A stretch of 64,000 nt of DNA from Massilia forsythiae (GTDB lineage: Bacteria > Pseudomonadota > Gammaproteobacteria > Burkholderiales > Burkholderiaceae_D): assembly GCF_012849555.1 (NCBI RefSeq), contig NZ_CP051685.1:1550001-1614000 (forward strand), given 5' to 3'. Below the pieces are notes generated by a model. It was not told where the DNA came from. It ran no database searches and saw only the letters and a list, made by a program, of their open reading frames with translations. Below, piece after piece: positions 53,190 through 64,000 of this stretch. Position numbers and translations under genes: made by a program. Numbering within the stretch: position 1 is the first letter of the stretch; the number at the start of each line of letters is the position of its first letter.

Positions 53190-55331
53190 TCAAGGCAGGC
53201 CAGTGGCGCTGGCGCGCGGCGTGATCGTCCCCAGGCGGGCCTTGAGCGACTGCGGACGCTTGTCGAACAACGCGGCATAGTTCGTCGCGTTCGACATCAC
53301 GTTGCGCACGTAGTTGCGGGTTTCCTCGAACGGAATGGTCTCGACGAACACGGCGCCCTCCATGGGCGCGTTGAGCAAGCCGCGCCAGGTACGCGAGCGG
53401 CCCGGGCCGGCATTGTAGGCGGCCGTGGCCAGCACCTGCGAGCCCTCGGCATTGTTCAGCACCATGTTCAGGTAATTGGTGCCGAGCAGGATGTTGGTGC
53501 GGATATCGTTGAGCATGCCGTGTCCGTAGTCGACCAGGCCGATCTTTTCCGCCACCCACTTGCCGGTGGACGGCATCACCTGCATCAGGCCGGACGCCCC
53601 GACCCCGGAGCGGGCGTCGGTGATGAAGCGCGATTCCTGGCGGATCAGGCCATACACCCAGGCCCGGTCCAGCCCGAGGCTTTGCGCGGTCGGGTGCAGG
53701 ATGTCGTTGTGCGGCGCCGGGAAGCGCTGGGTATAGTCGAACTCGGTGCGCGTGCGCTCCGAGGTGTTCACCATGCGGTCGAGGATGTCGTTCTGGCGCG
53801 CGTACTCGGCGGCCGCCAGCAACTGGCGCTCGGACAAGTCGCGCAGCGCCCAGTTCCACTCGCGCGTGCCTTCGAAGCGCATGCGCATGGAAAAGAATTT
53901 CAGGGCGCGCTTGAAACCCGGGTCGGCCGCCGCTCCCGCCAGTTCGGCCGGATTCGGCGCCGCGGCGCTGGCGGGAATGCTGATCTGCATGCCCAGCTCT
54001 TCCATCGCCAGCTGTCCATAAAAACTGTTCTGGCTGGCGATGCGGCGGAACAGCGCTTGCGCATCTTCCTGGCGGCCCTCGGCCTGCAGCGCGCGTCCCA
54101 TCCAGTACAGCCAGGCCGGCGCCTCGCGCTGGGCCGGACGCATGGCGTCGATGGTGGCGCGCACCGTTTTCCAGTCGCCGCGGCGCAGCGCGATGCGGGT
54201 CTTCCATTCGGCCTGGAACGGCGACAGGGGCGCCCCGGCGGCGCGCTGCCAGTAATCCCAGGCGTCCGGCGCCAGCGTCAGGGATGCGGCCAGCGCCACG
54301 TTCGACCAGCCGATCGCCTGTTCTTCGGCGGACAGCTTGGACAGGTTCTTGTTCAGCGCCACCGTCGCCAGCTTCATGCTGGTGCGCGCCATGCGGCCGA
54401 TCGCCACCAGGTAGATTTCATGCTCGGCACGGCTGTCGCCCAGGCCGCGCGCCATCGCCACCGCCGGCACGTCGACGGCCTGGGCGGCGCGCGTGTCGGA
54501 CGCGCCCAGCAGCAGCGCAGAGCGCTTGGCCGGACCGGTGGCGTGCATTTCGCCTGCCAGGCGCAGCTGCGCCAACGTATCGGCATTGTTGAACTGCCCG
54601 GACTGCACCAGCTGGCCTACCAGGGCGTTGCAGGCTTCGCCGTACTGCGGCGGGTTGTCGAGCAGGACGCGCGCCTCGGCCGCCACGTTCTGGCCCCTGC
54701 TGGCGCGCGACAGCAATGCGTAGCATTTCACCTGGTAATCGTCGTTGAGGACGAATTGCGGCAGTTCGCGGTCGAAATTGAACCAGTCGCGCTTTCTCCC
54801 GAGTTCGAGCAGCCAGTCGTTGCGCAGGCGGTCGGCGATGGCGCTGCCCTGGTAGCGCTTCAGGAAGGCCAGCACTTCCTCGTTGGTGGCGTCGCCCAGG
54901 CGCGGTTTCAGCCGATAATAGTCGACATACGAGGCGATCGCGTAGTTCGGCAGGCGGTCGGCCAGCGCGATGGCGCGGCTGGCATCGTTCTGGCGCGCTG
55001 CCTCGCGCAGTTGCGCAAACAAGTCGTCCTGCTCGCGCAGGATGTCGCTGGGCGTCGCAGCCAGAACGGCGACGCCGGACGCGGTGACTGGCGCTGCGGC
55101 GACGGCGGCGGGAACGCCGGCAGTGGCGGCATTTACGGGGACGGCGGCAGCGGCGGGGGTCGCAGCGGCGGGGGCAGCAGCGGCGGGAACCACGGCCGAC
55201 GCCGGCTGGGCGGCAACGCCGGGTGCGGCGCCGATCGCCAGCAGGCTGGCGGCCATGCCGGTGACGACCCGGCCGGCGCCGGCAAACAATTTCGATGGGA
55301 ACATCAAACCAACTTTCAATGTACGCTTCAT
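53190..55331 (-). CDS. Soluble lytic murein transglycosylase (Slt70-like)
   Basis: 713 residues. Cleaves the MurNAc-GlcNAc bond of peptidoglycan in the periplasm. A signal peptide (MKRTLKVGLMFPSKLFAGAG onward) is followed by an extended Ala/Pro/Val linker (about 40-90) and the alpha-superhelical U domain. The catalytic domain has GLIRQESRFITDARSGVGAS (catalytic Glu near residue 566), GLMQVMPSTGKWVA, NILLGTNYLNMVL and ATAAYNAGPGRSRTW. An ATG at 55340 is three codons upstream and overlaps the ATG of the divergent cyclo-ligase gene; the shorter start has a slightly better ribosome-binding context. Confidence 0.92.
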   Translation of the reverse strand: MKRTLKVGLMFPSKLFAGAGRVVTGMAASLLAIGAAPGVAAQPASAVVPAAAAPAAATPAAAAVPVNAATAGVPAAVAAAPVTASGVAVLAATPSDILREQDDLFAQLREAARQNDASRAIALADRLPNYAIASYVDYYRLKPRLGDATNEEVLAFLKRYQGSAIADRLRNDWLLELGRKRDWFNFDRELPQFVLNDDYQVKCYALLSRASRGQNVAAEARVLLDNPPQYGEACNALVGQLVQSGQFNNADTLAQLRLAGEMHATGPAKRSALLLGASDTRAAQAVDVPAVAMARGLGDSRAEHEIYLVAIGRMARTSMKLATVALNKNLSKLSAEEQAIGWSNVALAASLTLAPDAWDYWQRAAGAPLSPFQAEWKTRIALRRGDWKTVRATIDAMRPAQREAPAWLYWMGRALQAEGRQEDAQALFRRIASQNSFYGQLAMEELGMQISIPASAAAPNPAELAGAAADPGFKRALKFFSMRMRFEGTREWNWALRDLSERQLLAAAEYARQNDILDRMVNTSERTRTEFDYTQRFPAPHNDILHPTAQSLGLDRAWVYGLIRQESRFITDARSGVGASGLMQVMPSTGKWVAEKIGLVDYGHGMLNDIRTNILLGTNYLNMVLNNAEGSQVLATAAYNAGPGRSRTWRGLLNAPMEGAVFVETIPFEETRNYVRNVMSNATNYAALFDKRPQSLKARLGTITPRASATGLP

Positions 55332-55338
55332 ATCATCC

Positions 55339-56001
55339 ATGACCGGCGAATCAAGAATACCATGCGGTCCCGACGGCCTGCCAGACTCCAGGGCAAGCGT
55401 GGCGGGCGCGAAACAATTGTCACAGGAAGCCGGCGCCGATGCCGCCAGCCGGCAAGCGGCCAAGGCGGCGCTGCGCAAGGCGCTCAAGTCGGCACGTGGG
55501 GTGCTCGAGCCCGCAATCAAGGTCCAATGGGATGCGCATATCGGCGCCCAGGTGCTGGCCTGGTGGCGGCTGCGCCAGGTCGACGGCCTCGGCGTGTACT
55601 GGCCGCTGGCCGGCGAACCGGACTTGCGCGCCGCCTATGCCGAACTGCACCGGGCCGGCCTGCGCCTGTGCCTGCCGGTGGTGATGGAGCGCGATGCGCC
55701 GCTGGCGTTCGTGGAATGGACGCCCGGCGAAGCGATGATCCCGGACCGGATGGGGGTGCAGGTGCCGGCCGCGCTGCGCTTCGTCGGGCGCCCCCCTGCC
55801 CTCTTGATCCCGTGCCTGGGATTCAATGCGGAAAACTACCGGCTCGGTTATGGCGGCGGCTATTACGACCGCACGCTGGAGACCACGCCGCGGCCGCATA
55901 CGCTCGGGATTGCCTACAGCAACCAGCAGGCGGTGTTCACGCACGGGACGCACGATGTGCCGCTGGACGTGATCGTGACGGAAACCAGTTCCGTCACCTG
56001 A
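55339..56001 (+). CDS. 5-formyltetrahydrofolate cyclo-ligase
   Basis: 220 residues. Converts 5-formyl-THF to 5,10-methenyl-THF with ATP. Family signatures are AAKAALRKALKSAR near the N-terminus, GLGVYWPLAGEPDL, LLIPCLGFNAENYRLGYGGG and YYDRTL, and the ending DVIVTE. The N-terminal ~25 residues are not conserved; a GTG at 55399 preceded by CAGGG is a credible shorter start that would free the intergenic space from the slt start. Confidence 0.9.
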   Translation: MTGESRIPCGPDGLPDSRASVAGAKQLSQEAGADAASRQAAKAALRKALKSARGVLEPAIKVQWDAHIGAQVLAWWRLRQVDGLGVYWPLAGEPDLRAAYAELHRAGLRLCLPVVMERDAPLAFVEWTPGEAMIPDRMGVQVPAALRFVGRPPALLIPCLGFNAENYRLGYGGGYYDRTLETTPRPHTLGIAYSNQQAVFTHGTHDVPLDVIVTETSSVT

Positions 56002-56037
56002 ACCGCGCCGCTTGATGCAGCAACGCGGCCGGATGCG

Positions 56038-56871
56038 TCAGGCACCCTGCAGGCGCCGGCAGATGGCGGTGGTGGCCGCCGCCTGGTTCATGCTGTAGAA
56101 ATGCAGGCCCGGCGCGCCGCCCGCCAGCAGGCGTTCGCACAGGCTGCTGACCACGTCCAGGCCGAAGGCCTTGATCGAGGCGCTGTCGTCGCCGAAGCTG
56201 GCCAGTTTCAGGCGGATCCAGCGCGGGATTTCGGCGCCGCACATCTCGGAAAAGCGCATCAGCTGCGTGTAGTTGGTGATCGGCATGATGCCGGCCACGA
56301 CCGGCACGTCCACGCCCATCCTGGCCGCGTTGTCCAGAAACTGGAAATAGGCGTCCGGGTTGTAGAAGTACTGGGTAATGGCGGCATTCGCGCCGGCCTG
56401 CACCTTGCGCGCGAAGTTCTGCAGGTCGTCCTGCGGCGAGCGCGCCTGCGGATGCATTTCCGGGTAAGCCGCGACCTCGATATGGAACCAGTCGCCGGTT
56501 TCCAAGCGGATGAATTCGACCAGGTCGCTGGCATAGCGCAATTCGCCGGCGCCGCCATAGCCGCTGGGTAGATCGCCGCGCAGGGCGACGATGCGGCGGA
56601 TGCCGTGCGCATGCAGTTCGCGCAGAATGGCACGGATCGAGTCGCGGGTGGCGCCCACGCACGACAGGTGCGGCGCCCCCTGGAAACCTTCGGCCTGGAT
56701 GTCGAGCACGGTGGACAGCGTGCCCTGCTGGGTGCTGCCGCCGGCGCCGAAGGTCACCGAAAAATACTTGGGATTGAGCGTCGCCAGCTGCTGGCGCGCC
56801 GTGCGTAATTTTTCCGCGCCCTCGGGCGTCTTGGGCGGGAAAAACTCGATGCTGATGTCAGGAGTCGCCAT
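56038..56871 (-). CDS. metF: Methylenetetrahydrofolate reductase
   Basis: 277 residues. Flavoenzyme reducing 5,10-methylene-THF to 5-methyl-THF, the methyl donor for methionine. Clear family blocks are DISIEFFPPKTPEGAEKL, KYFSVTFGAGGSTQQGTL, HLSCVGATRDSIRAIL, RRIVALRGDLPSGY, AAITQYFYNPDAYFQFLD and VVAGIMPITNYTQLMRFSEM. Its first 14 bases overlap the end of the small membrane-protein gene, and it lies downstream of metK and ahcY on the same strand. Confidence 0.96.
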   Translation of the reverse strand: MATPDISIEFFPPKTPEGAEKLRTARQQLATLNPKYFSVTFGAGGSTQQGTLSTVLDIQAEGFQGAPHLSCVGATRDSIRAILRELHAHGIRRIVALRGDLPSGYGGAGELRYASDLVEFIRLETGDWFHIEVAAYPEMHPQARSPQDDLQNFARKVQAGANAAITQYFYNPDAYFQFLDNAARMGVDVPVVAGIMPITNYTQLMRFSEMCGAEIPRWIRLKLASFGDDSASIKAFGLDVVSSLCERLLAGGAPGLHFYSMNQAAATTAICRRLQGA

Positions 56872-57211
56872 CTTTTTTCAGTATTAAGGTGGAAAGCGCC
56901 CACGAAATGATGCTGTACAGGATGGCCGCCAGGAAGGCCGACCAGAATCCGGCGACGTGGAAACCCGCGACCAGTTGGGCCACCAGCCAGAACAGCAGCG
57001 CATTGATCACCAGGATGAACAGTCCGAGCGACACCACCGTCACCGGCAGGGTCAGCACGACCAGCAGCGGACGGATCAGGGTGTTCACCAGGCCGAGCAC
57101 CAGCGCCGCGACCAGGGCGGCGCCGACATTGGTGACGGTAACGGAATGCATCAGGTAAGGCAGCGCCATCAGGGCGACGGCATTGATCAACCAGGTAACG
57201 AGCAAGCGCAT
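56858..57211 (-). CDS. Small membrane protein of the phage-holin-4 superfamily type
   Basis: 117 residues with four hydrophobic segments (MRLLVTWLINAVALMALPYL; VGAALVAALVLGLVNTLIRP; LPVTVVSLGLFILVINALLF; FWSAFLAAILYSIISWALST). The N-T-L-I-R-P and L-P-x-T-x-x-S-L-G-L-F phrases are those of the 'phage holin family' small membrane proteins found widely on bacterial chromosomes; most are not phage lysis proteins. The start is set by the first hydrophobic segment. It is embedded between ahcY and metF and overlaps metF. Confidence 0.82.
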   Translation of the reverse strand: MRLLVTWLINAVALMALPYLMHSVTVTNVGAALVAALVLGLVNTLIRPLLVVLTLPVTVVSLGLFILVINALLFWLVAQLVAGFHVAGFWSAFLAAILYSIISWALSTLILKKDGDS

Positions 57212-57382
57212 GTGGATCTTTCGTGAAGGCGAGCCGGTCCGGCGGCCCTCACGGCGGCGTCCCGGGCGGAACGCCGGCTCAGGCCGGCTGGACCGGACCG
57301 CGCAAGATGGTCCGGAACGGCAGCGCAAGGCGGACGCGATGCCGCCGCCTTGCGCTGCCAACGAACCGAAAATATTACCAGA

Positions 57383-58801
<1,419 letters not shown>

Positions 58802-58832
58802 CACGCCCTCCTTTCAAGTTAAGAAAAAAGTA

Positions 58833-58898
58833 ACGTGAGCGCGGTGTTGATGATCCGAGCCTGGCGAAAGAAGACTCTTTCGTCGCAACGCTCCTCGG
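58833..58898 (-). promoter_or_regulatory. SAH riboswitch in the ahcY leader
   Basis: On the minus strand CCGAGGAGCGTTGCGAC pairs back to CGCCAGGCTCGG (58855-58898), the conserved SAH aptamer core. Downstream, GCGCTCAC (58835-58842) can pair with the GAGCG loop region to form the known pseudoknot. The aptamer ends ~30 nt before the ahcY ATG, with the Shine-Dalgarno AAAGGAGGG between. SAH riboswitches are known 'on' switches upstream of ahcY in beta- and gammaproteobacteria. Confidence 0.92.
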
Positions 58899-59094
58899 AA
58901 TTCAGTAGTGTAGCACGAGTGCCGTGCTGCCGCTGCTGGCCCCGGCAGGTAGAAGATGCGCATCGGCGGCCGTTGTCGCACCCTCGCCACGGACAGACAG
59001 GTGAACGTGGCCGGCGAGGCGGCCATGCCGCCCACGCGGTAATCGGCGCCATCGGCGTAACTCGCATGCGTGAGTTGCACACGGTGAGTTGCAC

Positions 59095-59119
59095 GCGTGG
59101 ACGGCAAAGCCGTCCACGC
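59095..59119. terminator. Strong hairpin downstream of metK
   Basis: GCGTGGACGGC / GCCGTCCACGC, a perfect 11-bp stem with an AAA loop, 32 bp after the metK stop. It lacks a U-tract. Next to it is a direct repeat of GTGAGTTGCAC (59070-59080 and 59084-59094). It probably ends or stabilises the metK transcript; no other gene is seen between the hairpin and the SAH riboswitch. Confidence 0.5.
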
Positions 59120-59151
59120 TACGCTGCGTTGCCCTCGCAGCCTTTGTGGGA

Positions 59152-60321
<1,170 letters not shown>

Positions 60322-60468
60322 TGATAAGGCTCCTGATACTGTTTGAAAATGCCGCAGTACGGAAGCCTGCGACGCTTTAGCGATATTTATATTCCGCTTC
60401 GCAAGTTGTCATTAACTCCGCGGATACTGCCCAAAGTGTTATTTTACGCTCCTTAAAAGAATTTTGGT

Positions 60469-60485
60469 GCGGCAAGACGTGCCGC
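60469..60485. repeat. Small hairpin in the metK / acyltransferase divergent region
   Basis: GCGGCA / TGCCGC arms with AGACG between. Its function is unknown. Confidence 0.4.
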
Positions 60486-60502
60486 CTCAACCTCGATCAA
60501 TC

Positions 60503-60540
60503 ATGCTTGTCCTTTTGCTTCGATAATGCTTGTCCTTTTG
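60503..60540. repeat. 15-bp direct repeat duplicating the start codon of the first acyltransferase gene
   Basis: ATGCTTGTCCTTTTG occurs at 60503-60517 and again at 60526-60540. The first copy opens an eight-codon frame ending in TAA at 60524-60526, whose last base is the A of the second ATG. It may be a simple duplication or a tiny upstream frame that couples translation by a TAATG overlap. Confidence 0.7.
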
Positions 60541-61422
60541 TTTCGTTTCCTGGCAGTGTTTCCGCTGCCGGTATTGCATGCGCTCGGCGCGCTGCTCGGC
60601 TGGCTGGTCTACCTGCTGTCCCCGTCCCACCGCCGGCGCCTGCGCGCCAACCTGGAGCGCGCCGGGTACGGCGCATCCCTGGGCGCTGCCATTGCCGAAT
60701 CCGGCAAGGCGCTGGCCGAGCTGCCGTTCGTCTGGTGCGCGCCGCAGGAACGCGTCACCCGCCACGTGACCATGGAAAACTGGGAACTGGTGCAGCGCCG
60801 GCTCGACAGTGGCAAGGGTATCGTGTTCCTCACCCCGCACCTGGGCTGCTTCGAACTGACCGCCCAGCAAGTGTCGCTGCGCGTCGAACTGACCGTCATG
60901 TACCGCCCGCCGCGCCAGAGCGCGCTCAAGCCACTGGTCGAAGGCGCGCGCGCGCGCCAGCACATGCACCTGGCGCCGGCCAATTTGTCCGGCGTGCGCA
61001 TGCTGGCCAAGGCGCTCAAGGCGGGCCAGCCGGTCGGCGTGCTGCCCGACCAGGTGCCGCAGGAGGGAGAAGGCGTGTGGGCGCCGTTCTTCGGCCAGGA
61101 TGCCTACACGATGACGCTGCCGGCCAAGCTGGCTCAGCTGGGCAAGGCCGACATCCTGCTGGTGTACGCCGAACGCCTGCCGCGCGGGCGCGGCTATGCG
61201 ATCCGCTTCGTGCCGTTCGAAGGTAGCATGGCCGGCACGGCAGTGGCCGCCACGGCGATGGCCGCCACGGCAATGGCCGCCACCCCGGTCGAACAGGCGG
61301 CCGCCATCAACCGAGCGATGGAACAATTGATCGCTCGTTGCCCATCCCAGTATTTCTGGAGCTACAACCGCTACAAACGTCCGCAAGGCGTGGCGGCGCC
61401 GGAAAGCGGGGCGGTCGCATGA
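60526..61422 (+). CDS. LpxL-type lysophospholipid/lauroyl acyltransferase
   Basis: 298 residues. One N-terminal membrane segment (LVLLFRFLAVFPLPVLHALG onward) and the acyltransferase motif TPHLGCFE (H-x4-E, His near residue 105), then VMYRPPRQSALKPLVEGAR and GVLPDQVPQEGEGVWAPFFG. The family adds secondary acyl chains to lipid A. Four in-frame 15-bp repeats near the C-terminus add an (M/V)-A-A-T-A stretch before the conserved QYFWSYNRYKRP. No good ribosome-binding site precedes the ATG, but a TAATG junction with a tiny upstream frame is present. It overlaps the next acyltransferase gene by ATGA. Confidence 0.87.
   Translation: MLVLLFRFLAVFPLPVLHALGALLGWLVYLLSPSHRRRLRANLERAGYGASLGAAIAESGKALAELPFVWCAPQERVTRHVTMENWELVQRRLDSGKGIVFLTPHLGCFELTAQQVSLRVELTVMYRPPRQSALKPLVEGARARQHMHLAPANLSGVRMLAKALKAGQPVGVLPDQVPQEGEGVWAPFFGQDAYTMTLPAKLAQLGKADILLVYAERLPRGRGYAIRFVPFEGSMAGTAVAATAMAATAMAATPVEQAAAINRAMEQLIARCPSQYFWSYNRYKRPQGVAAPESGAVA
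61228..61287. repeat. 15-bp in-frame tandem repeat in the LpxL-type gene
   Basis: Four consecutive units near ATGGCCGCCACGGCA (one or a few bases different in each). They encode an Ala/Thr/Met insert between conserved IRFVPFEGS and TPVEQAAAINRAMEQ, a position that is normally a short loop. Confidence 0.85.
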
Positions 61423-62282
61423 GGCTCCTGATTGCCCTGCTGTGGCTGCTGCACTGGCTGCCGCTGCCGATCCTCGGCCGCATCGGCAACGCCATCGGCT
61501 GGATGATGTATTACGCCATTCCGAAACGGCGCAAGATCGCCCTGATCAACCTGCGCCTGTGCATGCCGGAACTGAGCGAGGCCGAGCGCGTCGCCATCGC
61601 CAAGCGCCATTTCCAGGGCTATTCGCGCAGCATCCTGGAGCGCTCGCTGATCTGGTGGGCGTCGTTCGAACGCATCCACGGCTTGATCGAGGTGGTGCCG
61701 GCAGTGCCGCAGGAACAAATGGAAAGCGGTCCCACCATCCTGCTGTGTCCGCACTTCGTGTGCCTGGACGTGGCCGGCGTGGCGGCGCGCGTGATTCCGC
61801 TCTCGACCATGTACTCGCCGCAAAAGAACAAGGCCTTCGACGATCTGCTGCGCTACGGCCGCGAGCGCTACGGCCCGGTACGCTTGTTCACGCGCGACGA
61901 CGGCATCAAGCCGATCCTGCGCGCGCTGCGCGACGGCCTGCCCTATTTCATGTTGCCGGACATGGATTTCGGCGAAAAGGATGCTGCCTTCGTCCCCTTC
62001 TTCGGCATTCCGGCCGCTACCCTGACCGCCCTCGGCCGTCTGTCGGCCGCGACCGGCGCCAAGGTGATTCCGATCGTGGCGACGTTCTTGCCGAACTACA
62101 AAGGTTATCGCGTGACGTTCTACCCGGCATGGGAAGATTACCCCGGCGGCGACATGGTCGCCGCCACCCGCCGCATGAATGCCTTCATCGAGGAGCGCGT
62201 GCGCGAACACCCCGCCGAATACTTCTGGACGCATAAGCGCTTCAAGACGCGGCCGCCGGGCGAGCCGTCGTTCTACGATTAG
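61419..62282 (+). CDS. Second lipid A-type acyltransferase (LpxL/LpxM superfamily)
   Basis: 287 residues. Begins with a membrane segment ([20 protein letters not shown]). The acyltransferase motif is CPHFVCLD (H-x4-D, His near residue 111), with [35 protein letters not shown] and the terminal [20 protein letters not shown]. It is a divergent paralogue of the preceding gene and translationally coupled to it, suggesting that the two add two different secondary acyl chains. dapF follows after 26 bp. Confidence 0.88.
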   Translation: MRLLIALLWLLHWLPLPILGRIGNAIGWMMYYAIPKRRKIALINLRLCMPELSEAERVAIAKRHFQGYSRSILERSLIWWASFERIHGLIEVVPAVPQEQMESGPTILLCPHFVCLDVAGVAARVIPLSTMYSPQKNKAFDDLLRYGRERYGPVRLFTRDDGIKPILRALRDGLPYFMLPDMDFGEKDAAFVPFFGIPAATLTALGRLSAATGAKVIPIVATFLPNYKGYRVTFYPAWEDYPGGDMVAATRRMNAFIEERVREHPAEYFWTHKRFKTRPPGEPSFYD

Positions 62283-62308
62283 CACTCGCACCTATATTAG
62301 CGTTCACC

Positions 62309-63160
62309 ATGAAACTGAAATTCACCAAGATGCACGGCGCCGGCAACGACTTCATCGTCATCGACGCCATCAACCAGCACATCGACTTCGGACCGGACCA
62401 GTGGCGGCGCCTGGCCGACCGCCGCTTCGGCATCGGCGCCGACCAGATCCTGGTGGTCGAGCGCCCGACCGCCCCGGACTGCGATTTCCGCTACCGCATT
62501 TTTAATAACGATGGCGGCGAGGTCGAGCAGTGCGGCAACGGCTCGCGCGCCTTCGTGCGCTTCGTGAGCGAGCAGGGCCTGACGCCAAAGCGCAGCATCC
62601 GGGTGCAGACCATGGCCGGCATCATCACCCCCCGCCTGGAAGACGATGGCAGCGTCACGGTCGACATGGGCGCGCCGGTGCTGGAACCGGCGCGGGTGCC
62701 GTTTGACGCCGGCGGCCTGAAGGGTGTGGCGCAAGGACGCGATACCCTGTGGCCGATCGCGGTCCATGGCCAGGAAATCCTGGTGTCGGTGGTCTCGATG
62801 GGCAATCCGCATGCGGTGCAGGTGGTCGACGACGTCGACACTGCCCCGGTGGCGGACACCGGTCCCGCCATCGAACACCACCCGCGCTTTCCGAAGCGGG
62901 TCAATGCCGGCTATCTGCAGGTGCTGGACCGCGGCCATGTGAAACTGCGCGTGTTCGAGCGCGGCGCGGGCGAGACACTGGCCTGCGGCACCGGCGCCTG
63001 CGCCGCGGTGGTGGCGGGCATCCGCCGTGGCTTGCTGGATTCGCCGGTACAGGTCGAGGCGCGCGGCGGCGCGCTGACGATCGGCTGGGCCGGCGAAGGC
63101 GAGCCGGTATTCCTGAGCGGTCCGGCCGTTAGCGTGTTCGAAGGCGAGATCGACCTGTGA
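62309..63160 (+). CDS. dapF: Diaminopimelate epimerase
   Basis: 283 residues. Interconverts LL- and meso-diaminopimelate for lysine and peptidoglycan. The start [20 protein letters not shown] and the two catalytic Cys motifs [17 protein letters not shown] (Cys near 74) and [14 protein letters not shown] (Cys near 225) are intact. It is probably co-transcribed with the two acyltransferase genes, all envelope functions. It converges with a Sel1-repeat gene. Confidence 0.97.
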   Translation: MKLKFTKMHGAGNDFIVIDAINQHIDFGPDQWRRLADRRFGIGADQILVVERPTAPDCDFRYRIFNNDGGEVEQCGNGSRAFVRFVSEQGLTPKRSIRVQTMAGIITPRLEDDGSVTVDMGAPVLEPARVPFDAGGLKGVAQGRDTLWPIAVHGQEILVSVVSMGNPHAVQVVDDVDTAPVADTGPAIEHHPRFPKRVNAGYLQVLDRGHVKLRVFERGAGETLACGTGACAAVVAGIRRGLLDSPVQVEARGGALTIGWAGEGEPVFLSGPAVSVFEGEIDL

Positions 63161-63197
63161 TCACGGTACCGTCGCCGTGCCTTCCCTACCGCTGTCC

Positions 63198-64000
63198 TCA
63201 GGCGGCGATGCCGTAATCGAGGTCGCCCCCGGCGCCTTCCGCTTCCGGCAGCAGGGTGCGCAAGCGGTACAGGCGCTGCCGGTAATTCCCTTCCGACCCG
63301 CCCGGGCCGCAATCGACGCTGTCGAACAGTTCGGCGGCGCGATCGAGCAGCTGGCGCTCCTGCGCCGTTTCCACCAGTACCAGGCGGCGCCGGCTGCGGC
63401 CGTAGCTGGCGCGGATGTCGACCACCAGGCAATGCCCCTGATCGGCTTGCTTAACGTCAAGCAATAGTGTTTCGGCACGGCTCAGTCCGAAGACCAGCGC
63501 CAGTTCGAGGCGCGCCGCCAGCAGCGGATGCGCCGACAGGTCGTGCCCGGCAAGCAGCGGCGCCAGCCCGGGCCAGGCTTCTGGCGTGCGCGGCGCGATC
63601 TTGCGCAACGCTGCAGCCGCCTTGGGACAAGCCTGGACCGCCGCCTTTTGCAGCCAGAACACGGCGCGCACATCGTTGCTCTCGTTTTCGCGGCGCGCGC
63701 GCCAGGCGGCGTTGCCGCACTCCAGCTGGGCGTCGCGATGGCCCATCTCGGCGGCGCGCTCCAGGTAGCGCTGCGCTTCCACGACGTTACGCTGCGAATA
63801 TTCGGGTTTGATATAGATGCGCGACAAGGCATACCAGGCTTCGGCCAGTCCCTGCTCGCCTGCCAGCACCAGCCAGCGCACCGCCTTCTTGAAATTGGCC
63901 GCGCCGCCGCCGGCATCGATGCGCTTGCCGTCCACGCGCATGCGCGCGCACCACAGGCCGAGCGAAAACTGGGCGTGCCGGTCCTGTTCCGCCGCCGCCA
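63198..64000 (-). CDS. Sel1-like repeat protein, C-terminal part (5' end outside window)
   Basis: At least 267 residues; the frame is open to the window edge and in-frame sequence before the first internal Met (EQDRHAQFSLGLWCARMRVD) is a typical Sel1/TPR repeat, so the gene begins outside. Further repeats follow: KAVRWLVLAGEQGLAEAWYA, EAQRYLERAAEMGHRDAQLE, AVFWLQKAAVQACPKAAAAL. The last ~120 residues are a non-repeat domain ending LDYGIAA. Such proteins are usually scaffolds; the function is unknown. Confidence 0.8.
   Translation of the reverse strand, partial: AAAEQDRHAQFSLGLWCARMRVDGKRIDAGGGAANFKKAVRWLVLAGEQGLAEAWYALSRIYIKPEYSQRNVVEAQRYLERAAEMGHRDAQLECGNAAWRARRENESNDVRAVFWLQKAAVQACPKAAAALRKIAPRTPEAWPGLAPLLAGHDLSAHPLLAARLELALVFGLSRAETLLLDVKQADQGHCLVVDIRASYGRSRRRLVLVETAQERQLLDRAAELFDSVDCGPGGSEGNYRQRLYRLRTLLPEAEGAGGDLDYGIAA

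Noticed and set aside
56858..57211. Evidence of a prophage from the holin-like gene
   Set aside because: No endolysin, capsid, integrase or tail gene is nearby; this small-protein family is common on chromosomes.
60322..60525. Possible SAM riboswitch upstream of metK
   Set aside because: None of the SAM-I, SAM-II or SAM/SAH consensus elements could be recognised; only a small hairpin is present.

Overview
The window is a high-GC chromosome segment from a betaproteobacterium, most likely of the Oxalobacteraceae (Massilia/Duganella/Telluria group). Three things suggest this: the order tRNA-Tyr-Gly-Thr, tuf, tRNA-Trp, secE, nusG, rplKAJL, rpoBC; an SAH riboswitch in front of ahcY; and protein types common in that family (a fused indolepyruvate:ferredoxin oxidoreductase, paired FucP-type sugar transporters, a secreted glycoside-hydrolase cluster). 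The assignment is inferred from sequence features, not from a search.

Layout. 1-3.5 kb: the tail of an M28 peptidase, a hybrid histidine kinase and periplasmic sodC. 3.6-17.8 kb: the transcription/translation block on the minus strand, with an L10 leader. 18-22.5 kb: a minus-strand signalling group (J-domain membrane protein, pseudo-receiver-TPR protein, frameshifted HDOD-GAF protein). 22.7-26 kb: a MidA-like methyltransferase divergent from pteridine reductase-folB-ttcA. 26.1-33.7 kb: a sugar transporter with a LacI-type operator, a GT2 glycosyltransferase, a 171-bp MITE-like element, a short O-antigen ligase-like protein, and two exported peptidases (M14, S41). 33.8-38 kb: indolepyruvate oxidoreductase divergent from an Lrp/AsnC regulator.

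38.1-49.25 kb is the most distinctive region. It looks like a complete galactoglucomannan utilisation locus. The minus-strand operon is MFS transporter, GH3, GH5 mannanase-like, GH27 alpha-galactosidase and CE2-like acetylesterase. The divergent plus-strand operon is a LacI regulator, an AGE-family mannose isomerase-like enzyme and a PfkB fructokinase-like enzyme. The intergenic region between them carries several palindromes, including two copies of one GTTTAG-N9-CTAAAC site.

49.3-64 kb is housekeeping: a GNAT protein, a CCA-adding enzyme lacking its HD motif, GST, an NDUFA9-like reductase, Slt, 5-FTHF cyclo-ligase, the methyl cycle set (metF, ahcY with SAH riboswitch, metK), two LpxL/LpxM-type acyltransferases, dapF and a truncated Sel1-repeat gene. 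A GC-rich extragenic repeat with the core CCCCGCgcAGGCGGGGA occurs seven times, three times as an inverted pair, one pair lying between rpoB and rpoC. No CRISPR array, prophage or autonomous insertion sequence was seen.
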